In this document: one piece after another, positions 1 through 12,400 of the stretch
Numbering within the stretch: position 1 is the stretch's first letter
How the letters are laid out: each line of letters opens with the position of its first letter
Assembly (NCBI RefSeq): GCF_017654505.1
Contig: NC_054539.1
Location: 73,972,413 to 74,036,412 of the forward strand
Length of the DNA stretch: 64,000 nucleotides
Reading direction: 5' to 3'
Source of the DNA: Polyodon spathula
Taxonomy: Eukaryota > Chordata > Actinopteri > Acipenseriformes > Polyodontidae
The notes under the pieces: generated by a model
Databases searched by the model: none
The model's input: the letters and a program-made list of their open reading frames with translations, nothing else
What the model was told of the DNA's origin: nothing
Made by a program: the position numbers and the translations under genes

Positions 1-143
1 TTATGCAGTACCATCTGTGGTACACAAGTCTCAGACTTCAAAAAAAGCAAAAGTTTGGCTTAAATATGAGATACATAATATACAAGAAAACTACATGAAA
101 ATGCTTTTTTAAAAAATGTACTTTTTATTTTTTGGGGGGGAAA

Positions 144-665
144 GTACGTCGTACGTCGCTGTGCAGTGGATGTGCGTGGTTGTGCAATGGCTGTACGTCA
201 CTGTGCAGTGGCTGTGCGTGGCTGTGCAGTGGCTGTACGTCACTGTGCAGTGGCTGTGCGTGGCTGTGCAGTGGCTGTACGTCGCTGTGCAGTGGCTGTG
301 CAGTGGTTGTACATCGCTGTGCAGTGGCTGTGCGTGGCTGTGCAGTGGCTGTACGTCGCTGTGCAGTGGTTGTATGTCGCTGTGCAGTGGCTGTGCAGTG
401 GTTGTACGTCGCTGTGCAGTGGCTGTGCGTGGCTGTGCATTGGCTGTGCGTGGCTGTGCGTGGCTGTGCTGTGGTTGTATGTCGCTGTGCAGTGGCTGTG
501 CGTGGCTGTGCAGCGGCTGTATGTTGCTGTGCAGTGGCTGTGCGTGGCTGCGCAGTGGCTGTGCAGTGGTTGTACGTGGCTGTGCAGTGGTCGTACGTCG
601 CTGTGCAGTGGCTGTGCAGTGGTTGTACGTCGCTGTGCAGTGGCTGTACGTCGCTGTGCAGTGGT
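144..665. repeat. 21-bp minisatellite (about 24 copies)
   Basis: Tandem array with a 21-base unit (GCTGTGCAGTGGCTGTACGTC type). Many units alternate ACGTC and GCGTG endings, giving a 42-base higher-order period; some 12-base short units (GCTGTGCAGTGG) also occur. The unit length is a multiple of three and has no stop in any forward frame, so long overlapping open frames run through it on both strands. Their products are low-complexity Cys/Val/Trp or His/Thr/Gln repeats and there is no start context or conserved domain, so I treat the array as non-coding. Confidence 0.93.
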
Positions 666-1688
666 CCGACTTCCGGTTCCCACTTAATGTTAAGTCAGTC
701 TGTCTATAGGAAAGCATACTGTCACCCTTACACTGCGCCCTTTCTGGTTGGAAGGGAGATTTGCAGCTCCGATTCCTTCTCTCTCTCACAGTGTTGTATT
801 TCTTTAAATCAACAGAAGTACACAGGAAGATGCGGGAAGCCAGATAGTCCATAGGTTTTTAGGGTGCCCTGTCAGTATTAAAAACTCCTCTCACTCTCAC
901 TAGCATGACTCTTGTCTGTTTTGTTGGTTATGAAGAGAGCAGAGCAGTTACAATGGTATATCATGTGTTTTTTACCCTGAAAATCAAGCCAGGATGTATT
1001 CTTTTTGAGTATCTGCTTATAAACAATTCCCATCTCACAAAAAACAACTGTACAGAACACAAACCACTAACAGTGCCCTACAAGTGGCTGTAGTATATAA
1101 TGTCCCACTTTCGGTCTATAAAAGCAATATTAACAGCATTTTCTGTAACTTGTAAGATTGTTCTTTTGAAAATGTTACACTTGTTAGTATGGAATGGGTC
1201 TACAGTACAGTGCTACTAATACTTGACAGTTCAAGAGAGTAACATGGATACATCACAGTAAAACCCATGGCTTTTCTTTCTTTTTGCTTAGATTTGTATC
1301 TGTGTTATGAATTTCATGTGATTCATCGTAAACAGTACAATCTACAGTCTTCTGCTGCTAGCCGGATACATTTCCATTTACAGATATACAGATTGAAAAT
1401 GAAGTTGCTGGTACATTGTGGCGCACTGACATTGCAAATATAATGAATACTGGTTTAGAATAATGCCTGCTTTACACGAGACTCTCTAGGTGTGCTGCAA
1501 GTTCACACACGTAAAAGCTCCAATACAAATTCTACTAAGTAAATAAATGAGACTTCATCCCCTAAAATAAAGAATTAATACACATTATACAAATCTCTCT
1601 CAGGAAAACAAATACAGTGAATTAGCAACTAGAAACAAACGTGTTGCTAAAATACAAATCTACCCACATGCCCACCCACCTCAAGTCG
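666..1688. other. No gene seen
   Basis: AT-rich unique-looking DNA. I see no coding similarity, RNA gene or transposon terminus here. Confidence 0.6.
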
Positions 1689-2015
1689 ATATCTGTACCA
1701 ATGACCAGCGACTTTAACATGCTGTCTGTACCAATGACCAGCGACCTTGACATGCTGTCTGTACCAATGACCATGACCTTGACATGCTATCTGTTCCAAT
1801 GACCAACGACCTTGACATGCTATCTGTACCAATGACCAGCGACCTTGACATGCTGTCTGTACCAATGACCAGCGACCTTGACATGCTGTCTGTACCAATG
1901 ACCAGAGACCTTGACATGCTATCAGTACCAAGGACCAGAGACCTTGACATACTATCAGTTCCAATGACCAGTAACCTTGACATGTTGTCTGCACCGATGA
2001 CCAGAGACCTTGACT
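1689..2015. repeat. 33-bp minisatellite (about 10 copies)
   Basis: Tandem 33-base units built around CTGTACCAATGACCAGCGAC and CTTGACATG. One unit is three bases shorter, and most differences are point changes. The frame stays open on both strands because the unit is 11 codons long, giving an 11-residue repeat (MLSVPMTSDLD type) on the plus strand. I see no evidence that it is expressed. Confidence 0.92.
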
Positions 2016-2851
2016 TCTTTTCAATGAATCTGGGTCTCTTCAGGGATTTTCAGAGACATGCTGACTCGCTTTGAACTAAAACTGTAGCCTTGATTATCTA
2101 GCCCAGCTTACCTGCTTCTCTGTATGGTTTTGTACAATGAATAATGTTATGAATGCCATCACTTAAAGCTAGGGCTTTATCTCTTCTGAAACCTAAACAA
2201 AGAGGTCATCTTTGAAACCTGAACAGATTCTAATGAAATGTAAAACTCCTTAAATATCAAGCAAAAAGCTCTGCCCATTCTAAACTCTGCAGCACTCACT
2301 GGCATTTCAGAGGAGTGCCTTATCAACTGACCCTCCATCTGCTTTGCACAATTAAACACACATTGTTTAAATAAGGAAAAGAAAAAGGATATTTTCAAGC
2401 TTTCAAATCTTAATTTTTTTTATGGAAATCTGGCTTCAGTGCCTTCCAGAACAACAGAAGCTGGCTGTGCTGTCTCTATTAAAGCAAGACCTGGGGGACC
2501 ATGTTTCTGTGGAAAACATGATAATTTATAGCCCTTTCAGACAGATGGCAAGCCAGCCTAACCCCACAATACATGTTATAATCCTATTCTCACAAAACTC
2601 TAATGGCACAGTGCACCATGTTAACTCCTTTAGCTGTTGCTGTAACTTCTAAGGAGATCTAAGGCAGTGCTTGTTGTATCATTTTTACATGTTAATTGTA
2701 TTTCAGTGCCATTTATGTACAACTACAGCATAAAAATTATTGTTCCATATAAATACACTTGAAAATGGGAGTTTTTCGCTTATTGCCAACTTTTGGTTAA
2801 TGACAACTATATGCTGGGAACTGAGAGGTTGTTAATAAGCAGCATCTGTGT

Positions 2852-2852
<1 letters not shown>
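2016..2852. other. No gene seen
   Basis: Mixed sequence without a recognisable gene. A 76-codon open frame at 2422-2652 has no recognisable domain. The stretch 2765-2845 (TTTTTCGCTTATTG, AATGACAACT) faintly resembles a pogo/Tigger-type end, but I cannot support that. Confidence 0.5.

Positions 2853-2932
<80 letters not shown>
2853..2932. repeat. (AC)n(AT)n microsatellite
   Basis: Thirty-four AC dinucleotides (2853-2920) followed by six AT (2921-2932), uninterrupted. Confidence 0.98.
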
Positions 2933-4288
2933 TAGGGCTGCCACTTGATTAAACATTTTGATTGGTTAATATCTGACACATCTGACATCTTTAAGAATGA
3001 CAGTGGGAGCTCTCTTCATAAAATGGAGTTCAAACCACCACAGAATGCTAGAAGAGAAGAAACGGGCAAGCAAGGCTGAGGAAGATAGCTGGACTTAAAA
3101 GAAATATTATTAGTTATGGACCCATGTGTAATTAGCAGGGAAAACCCTGGGCAAACCCACAGTGTATAGTAGAGAATAGCAAACCTTAAGCTGAAGACCC
3201 GAGCTGTGCGAATATTTTGCTTTTTGCTTTTGCCTTTTGTTTGTATTATTATTTGACGCACCTGTGTCAGTGTACATGAAGTATTCTGTTCCTACTTTAC
3301 CATCGATGGTATTGGAGGGAACCAGCAGCACAGTGCCATCTTGTGGCGAAATAAATAAAGTGCACCCTAGCGGTGTGTTTCAACTCCACTTTGTCTAGTG
3401 TGCAGTGAACTGCCACACACTCAATAGAATCTAAAACTAAAAATAAGCCAATGGGATTTAGCTCTTTTTAAAAGCATTTTTATTAGTATTTTTATTTTAG
3501 TAAACGTAACACATTTTCACAGAACAACCGTTCTTTTGGGCAGCTGTCAGCAGAATACCTGAAAACACAAGACAGCTGAGCTGCGTTTTATCATCGGTTG
3601 TTTAGTCTACCATTGCAGCTATGGACTCTGCTTCCTGTACTTCTGCTTTTATTCATTCTGAATCTTGGTAGAGTTACCCCAGAATTCTGTGGCTATTGAC
3701 AAGTGATTGCTTAACATGCTGTCGTAGCCAGAAATCAGAGAAAGTAATTCCACATAATTACCTCTATTTGAGGAATTAGTGCCCTCTGAAATAGTGCACA
3801 AGCAAACAAGGCCATATTTTCCCCAAAAGGAATAAACTGCTAATGTTAACGGCAGTATCTTTCAAACCCATTCCAGCCGAGAGTTACAAAAACAGCACAT
3901 AATTTTTTTGTCACCGTCAGTTCTTTGCAGTATTGTTTGTCATGCGTGGTTTAGGAGGTTTAGAAACAAACGTCTCATCTCTTCCATCATAATTTTAATT
4001 CCCAAACGATTCGCGCCTAATTATACATCCGCGCAAGCGCAATCAGAGCTTCTGTTTCCCTTTAGACCGTGTCTATATGGTAAGGGCTGAGCCTTGACAA
4101 CTACGATTGCACGTGTTTATTTTAAAGTATTTTTTGTATACACCTGCCAGTTAAAAAAATGTCATTCTATGTTTGCTTTATAACGATTTTTCATTTTATT
4201 TCATTTTATATTTGCATGTCGTTTTATTTCTTGCTATTTCGTATTTGCAAAAAACACGGGGCTTTACATATCTCCTTTTCTGCAATGG

Positions 4289-4289
<1 letters not shown>
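2933..4289. other. No gene seen; holds one copy of a dispersed repeat
   Basis: No coding region recognised. About 3745-3800 (AAGTAATTCCACATAATTA, then GAGGAATTAGTG and CCCTCTGAA) closely matches about 25690-25765, so both are probably copies of an unclassified interspersed repeat. Confidence 0.5.
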
Positions 4290-4343
<54 letters not shown>

Positions 4344-4348
4344 ATATT
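4290..4348. repeat. (AT)n microsatellite
   Basis: About 29 AT dinucleotides with one phase slip (ATTATAT) near 4332. Confidence 0.97.
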
Positions 4349-5489
4349 GCAGCTACAGCTACTGGTAAGCTACGGATACCTTTCATAAGTTTGAATGTTG
4401 AAGTGAATTTATGATTGGACTGCCGCTGAGAAAATGAAGATCTTCTATTGGTTGATTTTATTTTATATTAAAAAAATACAATTCTGCATGATTAAATTGT
4501 AAACAAAAATAATCTGCAAAATAACTCTTTAGTTGATTAAATTGGTCTGCTTGATTAAACAGTACAGTTAGCAGGAAGCTTAACATTAACAAAATATCTT
4601 ATCATAAATCATGTCATATTGCATTCATCTATACAACTACAATGCTAATTTTATTAGGACTAATATAATGCAATCTCTGTCTTGGAACGAAGTTGGCATA
4701 CTGTACACGATAACCGAACTTCAAAAAGCTGTTTCACAATTCCAGTTAGAATTCATTTGATCTTGTGGAATATGCTGTCATGTTTAAATAGCTTAAATGC
4801 TATCTAGAATTGTGTTTTAATGTGTTTTAAGAACTCATTTATTGCTCTGGGATCGTGCACATTTTTCTGATGTAGAATCTGCTGCAGCCACGTTTTCAGA
4901 TTTGATTTCTTAATTGGGCCTAATCATAATAATAAAAAAACAAAACGAAAAAAAAAAAAAACAGTGCTCCCCTTTATAATGCTGTGGTCGGGAGCCATAG
5001 CTAAGAGAGCGAGGACAGAATTCTGAAAAAACAGTGTTATTGTATAGTGACGAGAACCATAGAAGCAAGTGATGTTGAAAAGAAATCTGTTAAATTCAAT
5101 CAATCTGTTCATGCTTTGAAAGTGAGGTTGTTCAATGAACGCATTTCTTGTTAAAAAGCTTAATGTCGCAGGTCCCATACATCAATTACTGTGTCAACGA
5201 CTGAGAACTCATTAATCAAAATGCATGTTAACAAGATCAAGAGAAGCAAATAGAAGCATAACGCGATGTTATGGAAACCACCAGCTTACAAGGAGACGGC
5301 TCTCCCACCAGCAAGCAGCAGACAAATGGAAATACAAAATAATGGGAATCTCTATTTTGTGTATAATTTGTAAACTTCATTTCAAATTGTACATGTTGTC
5401 ATCTAGAATGTATATTTATTTAGAACACTTGACGTATAAAATGCGGATTTATGATTATCTGGCGTGTTGGTAAAAATCGGACGGCACTG

Positions 5490-5491
<2 letters not shown>
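4349..5491. other. No gene seen
   Basis: AT-rich DNA. The motif ACAGTGCTCCCCTTTATAA at about 4961 resembles the inverted end at 6538, possibly one end of the same class of DNA transposon, but I could not join the two into one element. Confidence 0.45.
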
Positions 5492-5548
<57 letters not shown>

Positions 5549-5564
5549 AATAATAATAATAATT

Positions 5565-5628
<64 letters not shown>
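5492..5628. repeat. (TAA)n microsatellite
   Basis: About 45 TAA/AAT trinucleotides with a short imperfect centre (ACAATAATAATAATTTTAAT) at roughly 5547-5567. The homopolymeric Asn/Ile reading across it is an artefact of the repeat. Confidence 0.98.
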
Positions 5629-6379
5629 CCCTCTAGTCATTCCCTCATTCTGGGGGATATCTTGCCACAGCTTACTCCATGTATGATTAAGTTATAAATA
5701 AGTACATTTGAAGTACCATTTGTGCTTGTAGTTTAGTTAGATTATATATTTATTATGCTTTTAACATGATCATAGAACTCTCAGCCTAACCCAATGCACA
5801 CTTTTGTTTAGAAATAAACTCAACATGATTAGATGTAGCCACTGAACACTTGCAGTATTATAAGAACATTGTATATGCATGCCAATGAGTGAAGGTGAAA
5901 GTGTACATTGTACATAGTATGGGGGGAGTCTGACAACATTACAAATACGTTTAGGCAAAATCCATGTAAATGAGCTCAATCACATTCCTAGTGGATCTGT
6001 GTGCCCTTGTACACATGTTCTTCGTTATTATATGGATAAGACATAGGTGTTAAAGCCAAGGACACACTGCAAATCCGCAGTCACCAAGGAAAGTTTATAT
6101 ACTAGCATTTCGTTAAATAAAACCCTCTTTTTTCAAGTGCAAATTAACTGATAAATTATGACAATTAACACGGATTTGCTTCTAAATTCCCACGCAAACA
6201 AAAGAAATAGTCGCAAGAAGCAGTGCTTGTTGAGATATTAACATTATTTCATACATCATAATTTTGGAAATCACATTAAGACAATTATTTAATAACGAAT
6301 TAGGCATAATGACCGCTTAAAAATGCCAAAATCGATGTTCCATACAGATTTCTTGGTTAACACTGGAGTTATCATTTAT
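5629..6379. other. No gene seen
   Basis: AT-rich sequence with no recognised gene or element. Confidence 0.55.
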
Positions 6380-6538
6380 GACCTTCTGAAAACCCTGCCC
6401 ATGGTGTTTGTGTTCTGCCTTATAACAAGAATACTTGTGTTAGTGTGATGGCATTATGGGGCAAATGGGAGCCATGATCATTCTGCCTTATAACCTGTTC
6501 CACAGTATAAAGGTCCACCTTATAAAGGGGGAGCACTG
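6380..6538. mobile_element. Possible pogo/Tigger-like DNA transposon end
   Basis: The segment ends TTATAAAGGGGGAGCACTGTA, which read inward is TACAGTGCTCCCCCTTTATAA, followed by several CCTTATAA repeats (6418, 6485, 6507). GC-poor TTATAA-rich termini starting CAG next to TA are typical of Tigger/pogo elements. Only one end is clear and no transposase is seen, so this is inference. Confidence 0.3.
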
Positions 6539-8129
6539 TATACAGTTGAATAAATAAGTACACTTTAAATGTGATAAATACATGTGTATAATTTGTTTCT
6601 TAAAATAACAATACAAATATAAATGAATGCACTTAACATGATTCTTTAAATATTAAAACATTTGCTTTCGACCAAACATGTGCATTTTCATAAAAGGTCT
6701 TGACCCATCACAGTCTGTAATTTACAGTACATCAATTGTTCAAAACTAACTAAAGTATATCATTCTAAAAGGTAGATGCTTACAAAGCATTTACCGCCCT
6801 GCTGACACCTGCTGTCTTACAGTACCTCTTCTCCTTTTCTCAATCAGCCTTTAAATTCTTTTGAGCCACTACAATCTGGACAAATCAATAGGAGCTTCCA
6901 TTTCTCCTCCTCAATCTCACACTCTCACAACGTCCTTATTGTTTTGACCCCTGGCACCGAATCAGCCTCCTTGTGATGGATGCTGGCTGTCTGCACCAGG
7001 CACTTTTCCTTTTTTTTAGTTTTAAGACAAGCAAGTTTAATTTTTTTTGAAAGGCAATGATAAAAAGACAATCTATCTCAAGCTATCCATCATCGAACAG
7101 CTAGCAAGTTTGTGGCTAAAGCATTACTAGCAATGTAAGCAGTCCACTGGGCATTCCTCAATCAATGATTTGCACTGTTTTAAAGTAATTGTAGATTACA
7201 AAATAGTTACATACATTTTCCCAGCCAGGCGCAACCATTCATTATTGAAGTCTCAAATGTGGAGTTTTGAAAGAAACCAATGTTTTAGCAAACATGTATT
7301 TTCATTTTAAATACAGCATGATGTCTGGTATTACACAAGCTTAATGACATCTGTTGGAAACCCATGATTTTAGTACCACCATATGTTTATTTTAAAACGA
7401 AAACACATGTTTGCTATAAAAACAAGAATGCCTACAGTAAGTCCCTAATGGAAGTGCAAAATGTATGGAGATTTTAGGGAATTATTTTGTTAACTAGTTA
7501 TTTAAAGTAGAAAATGTGCTGTATTTCCATTAGATATAATTCTCTCCAAAGTACGGTATAATAGGTTAGTAACTGTTTATTAAAGAAATATTACACTCTG
7601 TTCAAAATAAACTGTTTACTTCTTTCAATAAATGACTACAGTAATTTCTGCTTCAGTCTCATTGGAACATAACTTTAACATACAGTACATGTACTCCTTT
7701 GTGTATCAACCTGACAAAGACTTTCATAGAACAATGGCAAATTCATGGCACAGAAGGAATACCGACACCCTGTTCAAGTGTCATTCAGAAAGCTTTGATC
7801 TCATATTTATCTGTCAACAGTTTAGGAATTTCAATTTCTAAAAAAAAACAACCAAGTCTGTTAACTTTAGTAAAGCAGGTAAGAGGCTTGTTAATATTTT
7901 GCACATTGGATTTGACTGTTTGACAGATGGTCCACACTGAAGTGCTTACAATATACTGGGCTGTATCCCACTCGCACACACTCATCAGGGCACTCAAGGG
8001 CATCTTCCCCTTGGTTTCTTGCCTGCATGACTGCACCATCATTGCTCTATATTCCTGCAGCTCAATGTCTCAAATGTACTTGAGATGCACAGTTTAAATA
8101 TTATCATGGCTCATTACAATAAAAAAATC
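6539..8129. other. No gene seen
   Basis: AT-rich non-coding sequence. Small open frames at 7632-8042 overlap on both strands and have no recognisable domain. Confidence 0.55.
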
Positions 8130-8395
8130 CTCATTTGATTACCTCTAGCTGCTGCACTGTACACTGGGCATGGAGCCACTCTTTCTGTTCTGACGTATTT
8201 TTGGCACCCACAGCACGAAGCCTTAGGGTGCTTCTTGACAGCTACCTCTCCTTTGATGCCCACATCACCGTGGTCAAATCTTCCTTCTACCATCTTCGAA
8301 ACATCTCCAAAGTCAGTCCCTACTTTTCCCTCCCAGATGCGGCGATACTCTGTCATGCATTTGTCTCAAATAAAGATTGATTGATTGTTTGATTG
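8130..8395 (+). mobile_element. L2-type LINE, ORF2 3' end fragment
   Basis: A plus-strand translation over 8135-8380 contains LRVLLDSYLSFDAHI, VVKSSFYHLRNISKV and SLPDAAILCHAFVS. These match in order the block that follows the reverse transcriptase core in L2-like non-LTR retrotransposons of fish. Nothing of the upstream reverse transcriptase or endonuclease remains, as expected for a 5'-truncated LINE. The copy runs into an ATTGATTG repeat at about 8375-8395, the kind of simple repeat that ends L2 copies. Confidence 0.72.
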
Positions 8396-9438
8396 ACCCA
8401 AGAATTCTGATTGATAGTCGTCATGAAATATGCTCCTTGAGTTGCTGGATAACTGTTCTGGACAAAGTAGAATTACTGAATAAAGTATTTTGTGTTTTAT
8501 TACTCACTATACAAATTGGATTGCAGTGGTTAAACGAACACAGCAGTTTAGCTGCATTAGTGACCTAAAGTCATTAGCGAAGCACACGTCACACAGGCTG
8601 GATTAGTAGTGGCTGCAGCAGGGAGCTTGCTGTGGCAGGAGACCTGTAAAGAAAGTTTAGGGAACCAGCCCCTTGCTCCCGACACTGATAGCTTGCTGCA
8701 TTTACAGCTTGCCTTAATAAAAGTGTGCAGAAGGGAAATGCGCTGGGCTGGACTACACATCTGCAGCCTCTTATTTCCAGACAGCCTATTCAGATCAGCA
8801 AGACACCATCTTTCTGTATGTACTGCGGTTTGTTGCAGTATTTTATGATCTACTGTAGCCGGGATTCCAGCCTGCGGTTTGTTTAGAAGTCTATAATTTA
8901 AACTACAGATTAACCTCATGGTAATCTGTAATTATTCAGTGGGGTGAACCAGCTTTCTTACAGTTTCACATTCTACCATGTTTGTTTATTTTCTTGTATT
9001 TTTAAATGACCATAAATGGTTTGAACAGGCACCACAAAATTGCTTGTAGTGCTTTGTTGAGGGGGTCTGTCAGCTGATCTGAGATCAGTCTCGTCTTCAT
9101 AAAGTAAATACAACTCTAAATGCATACATCTACATCAGCAAAAGGCAATATAATACAGCAAGTCCTTTCCAAATAGAACAGAAACAGATTTACTAAAACT
9201 CCTGGGCACGTGCAATGCTAATGTTAATGTTACAAAGCTAGAAAATAAAGTATGCTGTTGATATCCATAATCAAATTCACAATGTTACAGTGAACATGGA
9301 ACCTGGCTGTGTGCACCTTAATTATCAAAACAAGCCAAGAACGTGATCTCAAACTTGTTGAGTTTTGTATTACACCATCAGGTTATATCTGTGTAATAAC
9401 CAAAATAACTGCAGGTCCTATAGTCTGTAAGCTACTGT
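8396..9438. other. No gene seen
   Basis: No gene or mobile element recognised. An open frame on the minus strand (8557-8919) has no family features. Confidence 0.5.
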
Positions 9439-9459
9439 ACACACACACACACACACACA
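9439..9459. repeat. (AC)n microsatellite
   Basis: Ten AC dinucleotides. Confidence 0.9.
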
Positions 9460-12400
9460 GAGTACTTAGCCAGTTAAATAAAGCTATATATTGCTATTAC
9501 AGCAACATGTACTGTCAATATATTGCAAAAACACAACAGACTGTTTCCCCAAGTATTTATACAATATGCATTAGAGTGTCATACACAGCACCATTTAATG
9601 CTCCCTCTTCAGATCCAGATTCAATATAATGAAACCTCTACAACAGTAGCACACTGAACTGCAGCCTTCATCATCTGTGCAAACTTACACCCAATCATAG
9701 TCAGCACTGAAACAGCACTGTAACAGCACTGCAACGTTTAGCAGCCAACATTACCTACCGAAAGAGCCTGTTTACAAGGTTTCCTCGTTGGACAGATGTT
9801 TTGAAAGCCAGAGTTTTGTGCTGTGACCCCACTGTCATCTGCTGCATTTTGATGTAGAGTCTATTGACTCTGCCACAGGCTGTGCTGCTAGAATAAAGGG
9901 AGGGTGTACAATGTTCTAGTTTGGCCTGTTGATCACACATAAGTGTGAAGAACTGTGTAAATTGAAATTCTCTCGAAACAAAGTTTGTTTTAATATTTAA
10001 TTTTGAATTTGTGATTTGTTCTGTGAGGATCACTGAATTAAAGGGATATTCATTGAATTATATAATAGATAGAGAGATAGATAGATATTTTAATGCAATT
10101 CAAATATATTTGGAAGACAAGACAATGTTTATTACCTGAAGTTGAAAATGAGAACATTAGTATAAAGAGACTGTTCTGTAATGCAGCATATCTAATGAAA
10201 TAGAATATTAATACTGTCAGTAATTAACACTGCTGGGAACCTAGTCATTTCTCAGTGGTATAAACCACATGATCTGTGCTAAAAGGTATTCATAACCTAA
10301 TTTCTAAAATGTTCCATTAGCAAAGCCATAAAACTGCTAGAATGAAAATAGCAAGCTAATTGATTCTAAAAGGCAGAAATGGAAAAAAAAACAACAAAAA
10401 ACTTCACAGTCGGCAACAAGGAGCACACCAACTGAAGAGTCCTAATCTCCAGGGATTCAAACAAGTGACCCGTAACAATCCTCATGGGGCAGTAAGAGAA
10501 CAGCGATATTTTATTTAAATGATATTTCAATGGTGATTTTTCCATCAAAATCAAACATGCAGATCCCATAACCCAGACACTATCGGTCTACTGTGCATTC
10601 CACTATCTCCAACCAACCATAGCAACATAACCATTGCTTCTTCTGTAGTTCTAAAACTCCCTAAAAGAAAAACAATTTGCGAACAGTTATTTTATCTAGA
10701 CAATGTTTTTTTTTTTTTTTTTTTATGTTTTCAGATAACCAGTGTAGATTATTACATGGGTATTGCTCAATCAAAGGACTTTATACATTTTGCATGTTTG
10801 TACAGTGATAATCCTTAAGTATTTGTATAATATACAAACAGTTAAACTACATTGATATGTTTGTGACTAGAAGGCCAATGAGACACTTTCTGGATCATGC
10901 TTCCAAAGCAATGCTAATCAAAGCACCAGCAGCCAAAGCAGCCTTTCCAGCTTTCTGCAAGGTTTTCTTATCAGGCTCAGTCACGTTCTTTGAAATGTTG
11001 CAAATGTATGGCTTATCTGGTTTTCTGCCTTCCCTTAACCCTTGAGTCCACCAGTCACAAATAATGAGCAGTAACTGCTAGTCATAACCTAACAGTTGAT
11101 CTATTCCTAATCACAATGATGTCACATGAAAAAAACTTGAGAAGTCTGTATCTTTTTTTGCATGCTTTTTAACAGTAAGATAATAAGCATTGAAAGAATG
11201 ATTGCGTCACTTTTTTAAAAGATGCCAAACAGCCTCATTTAATTTTATTACAGCTCTCTGCCTTGAACTAGGGTTCGACTTTCTAGGGATTATATGACAG
11301 CAATAGGAATTCTCAAGTAACTGGTTGAAAATAAAATTGAAAAGACTTTACTTCGATTTGTAAAAAGTACAACTTTTAACTTTTTTTTGTCTTTACCCCA
11401 CAGTGGTGATCTAGGCCTAGTTGCTTAGTTAAATAGGCTTTAGAAGTCTTAATTACATCCAAGCAAATCAACGCTTGCATATTCAGGGGCCGGTCGTAAA
11501 GGGATTTGATCTTGATCCTGTGATGTGTTGGGTTGTACTAAAAGGAATAGCGCTGATTCTGAACCCAGTTTCGGCTCAAGATCTGATCCGGTTCTGATCT
11601 TGCTTCGCAGCAGCATTAGAACCAGATTAAAGCTTGGTCTAATATGCTTTTTGTGTTTTTAATAAATGGAGGACCTTCAACTGCAAAGGTTTATTCGTAG
11701 ACTGTAAGACAACAGCGTGTGTTTTGTGATCTGTAAAAGCCTCTTCAGGGTTACTGTGGTCTAGAGTGCTACAACCCTTCCTTTTGCTTCCAATAAATAC
11801 ATACATGCACTGGGTGATATGAAATATAGTAAACGGAAACAGGATAAAAGGGAGGTAGGATAATTGCCTTTAAAATGTATTTCTAGAAACATTAAGGTTT
11901 TCCAACAATTTAAATACTTAAGATACAGTTTTGCTATTAAAATGATGCTTGTACTGTATTAATATAAGAACCAGGGTGTTTTTAACAAATAGTTTTGGCT
12001 TCTACTCACTTGGTGTTGCAGAAGATGCAGATGTAGCTTGAACCTCAAACCGCAATGTGCAGACAGTAATGTAAACACCAAGCTACAGACAGGGAGTTCC
12101 ACATTTTAAACATGCTCGTGCTGTCAACTTTATTACTTTGATCTTGTTAGTACAACTGACCCCAGATGTTGTCATTACTTTCAACTCATTGAGGACTCAT
12201 TTATCAAATAAAATGACTACATCGAACAGCTAGAACACAATCAAAGACTACTTCATAAGCAATGCCTGCTGTAAAAGAATGTTTGGAATAAAAATAAAAA
12301 AAAGATTTAAAAAAAAAAACCCTTTCTGGTGGAATTAGTCAAAAACTGTTTAACAGAGCAGTCCACTTTTTTCTTGTTCTCCTTTTCTTGTACATGCATT

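Noticed and set aside
116..854. Long overlapping open frames on both strands as protein genes
   Set aside because: They are produced by a 21-bp stop-free minisatellite; the products are low complexity and no promoter or homologous domain is seen.
2422..2652. Small open frame starting MEIWLQCLPEQQKLAVLSLL as a possible exon
   Set aside because: It looks protein-like in its first 25 residues, but I recognise no family and cannot show splice sites or conservation.
4961..6538. One 1.6-kb DNA transposon bounded by ACAGTGCTCCC inverted ends
   Set aside because: The inner sequences of the two ends do not match beyond about 20 bases, a TAA microsatellite lies between, and no transposase is present.
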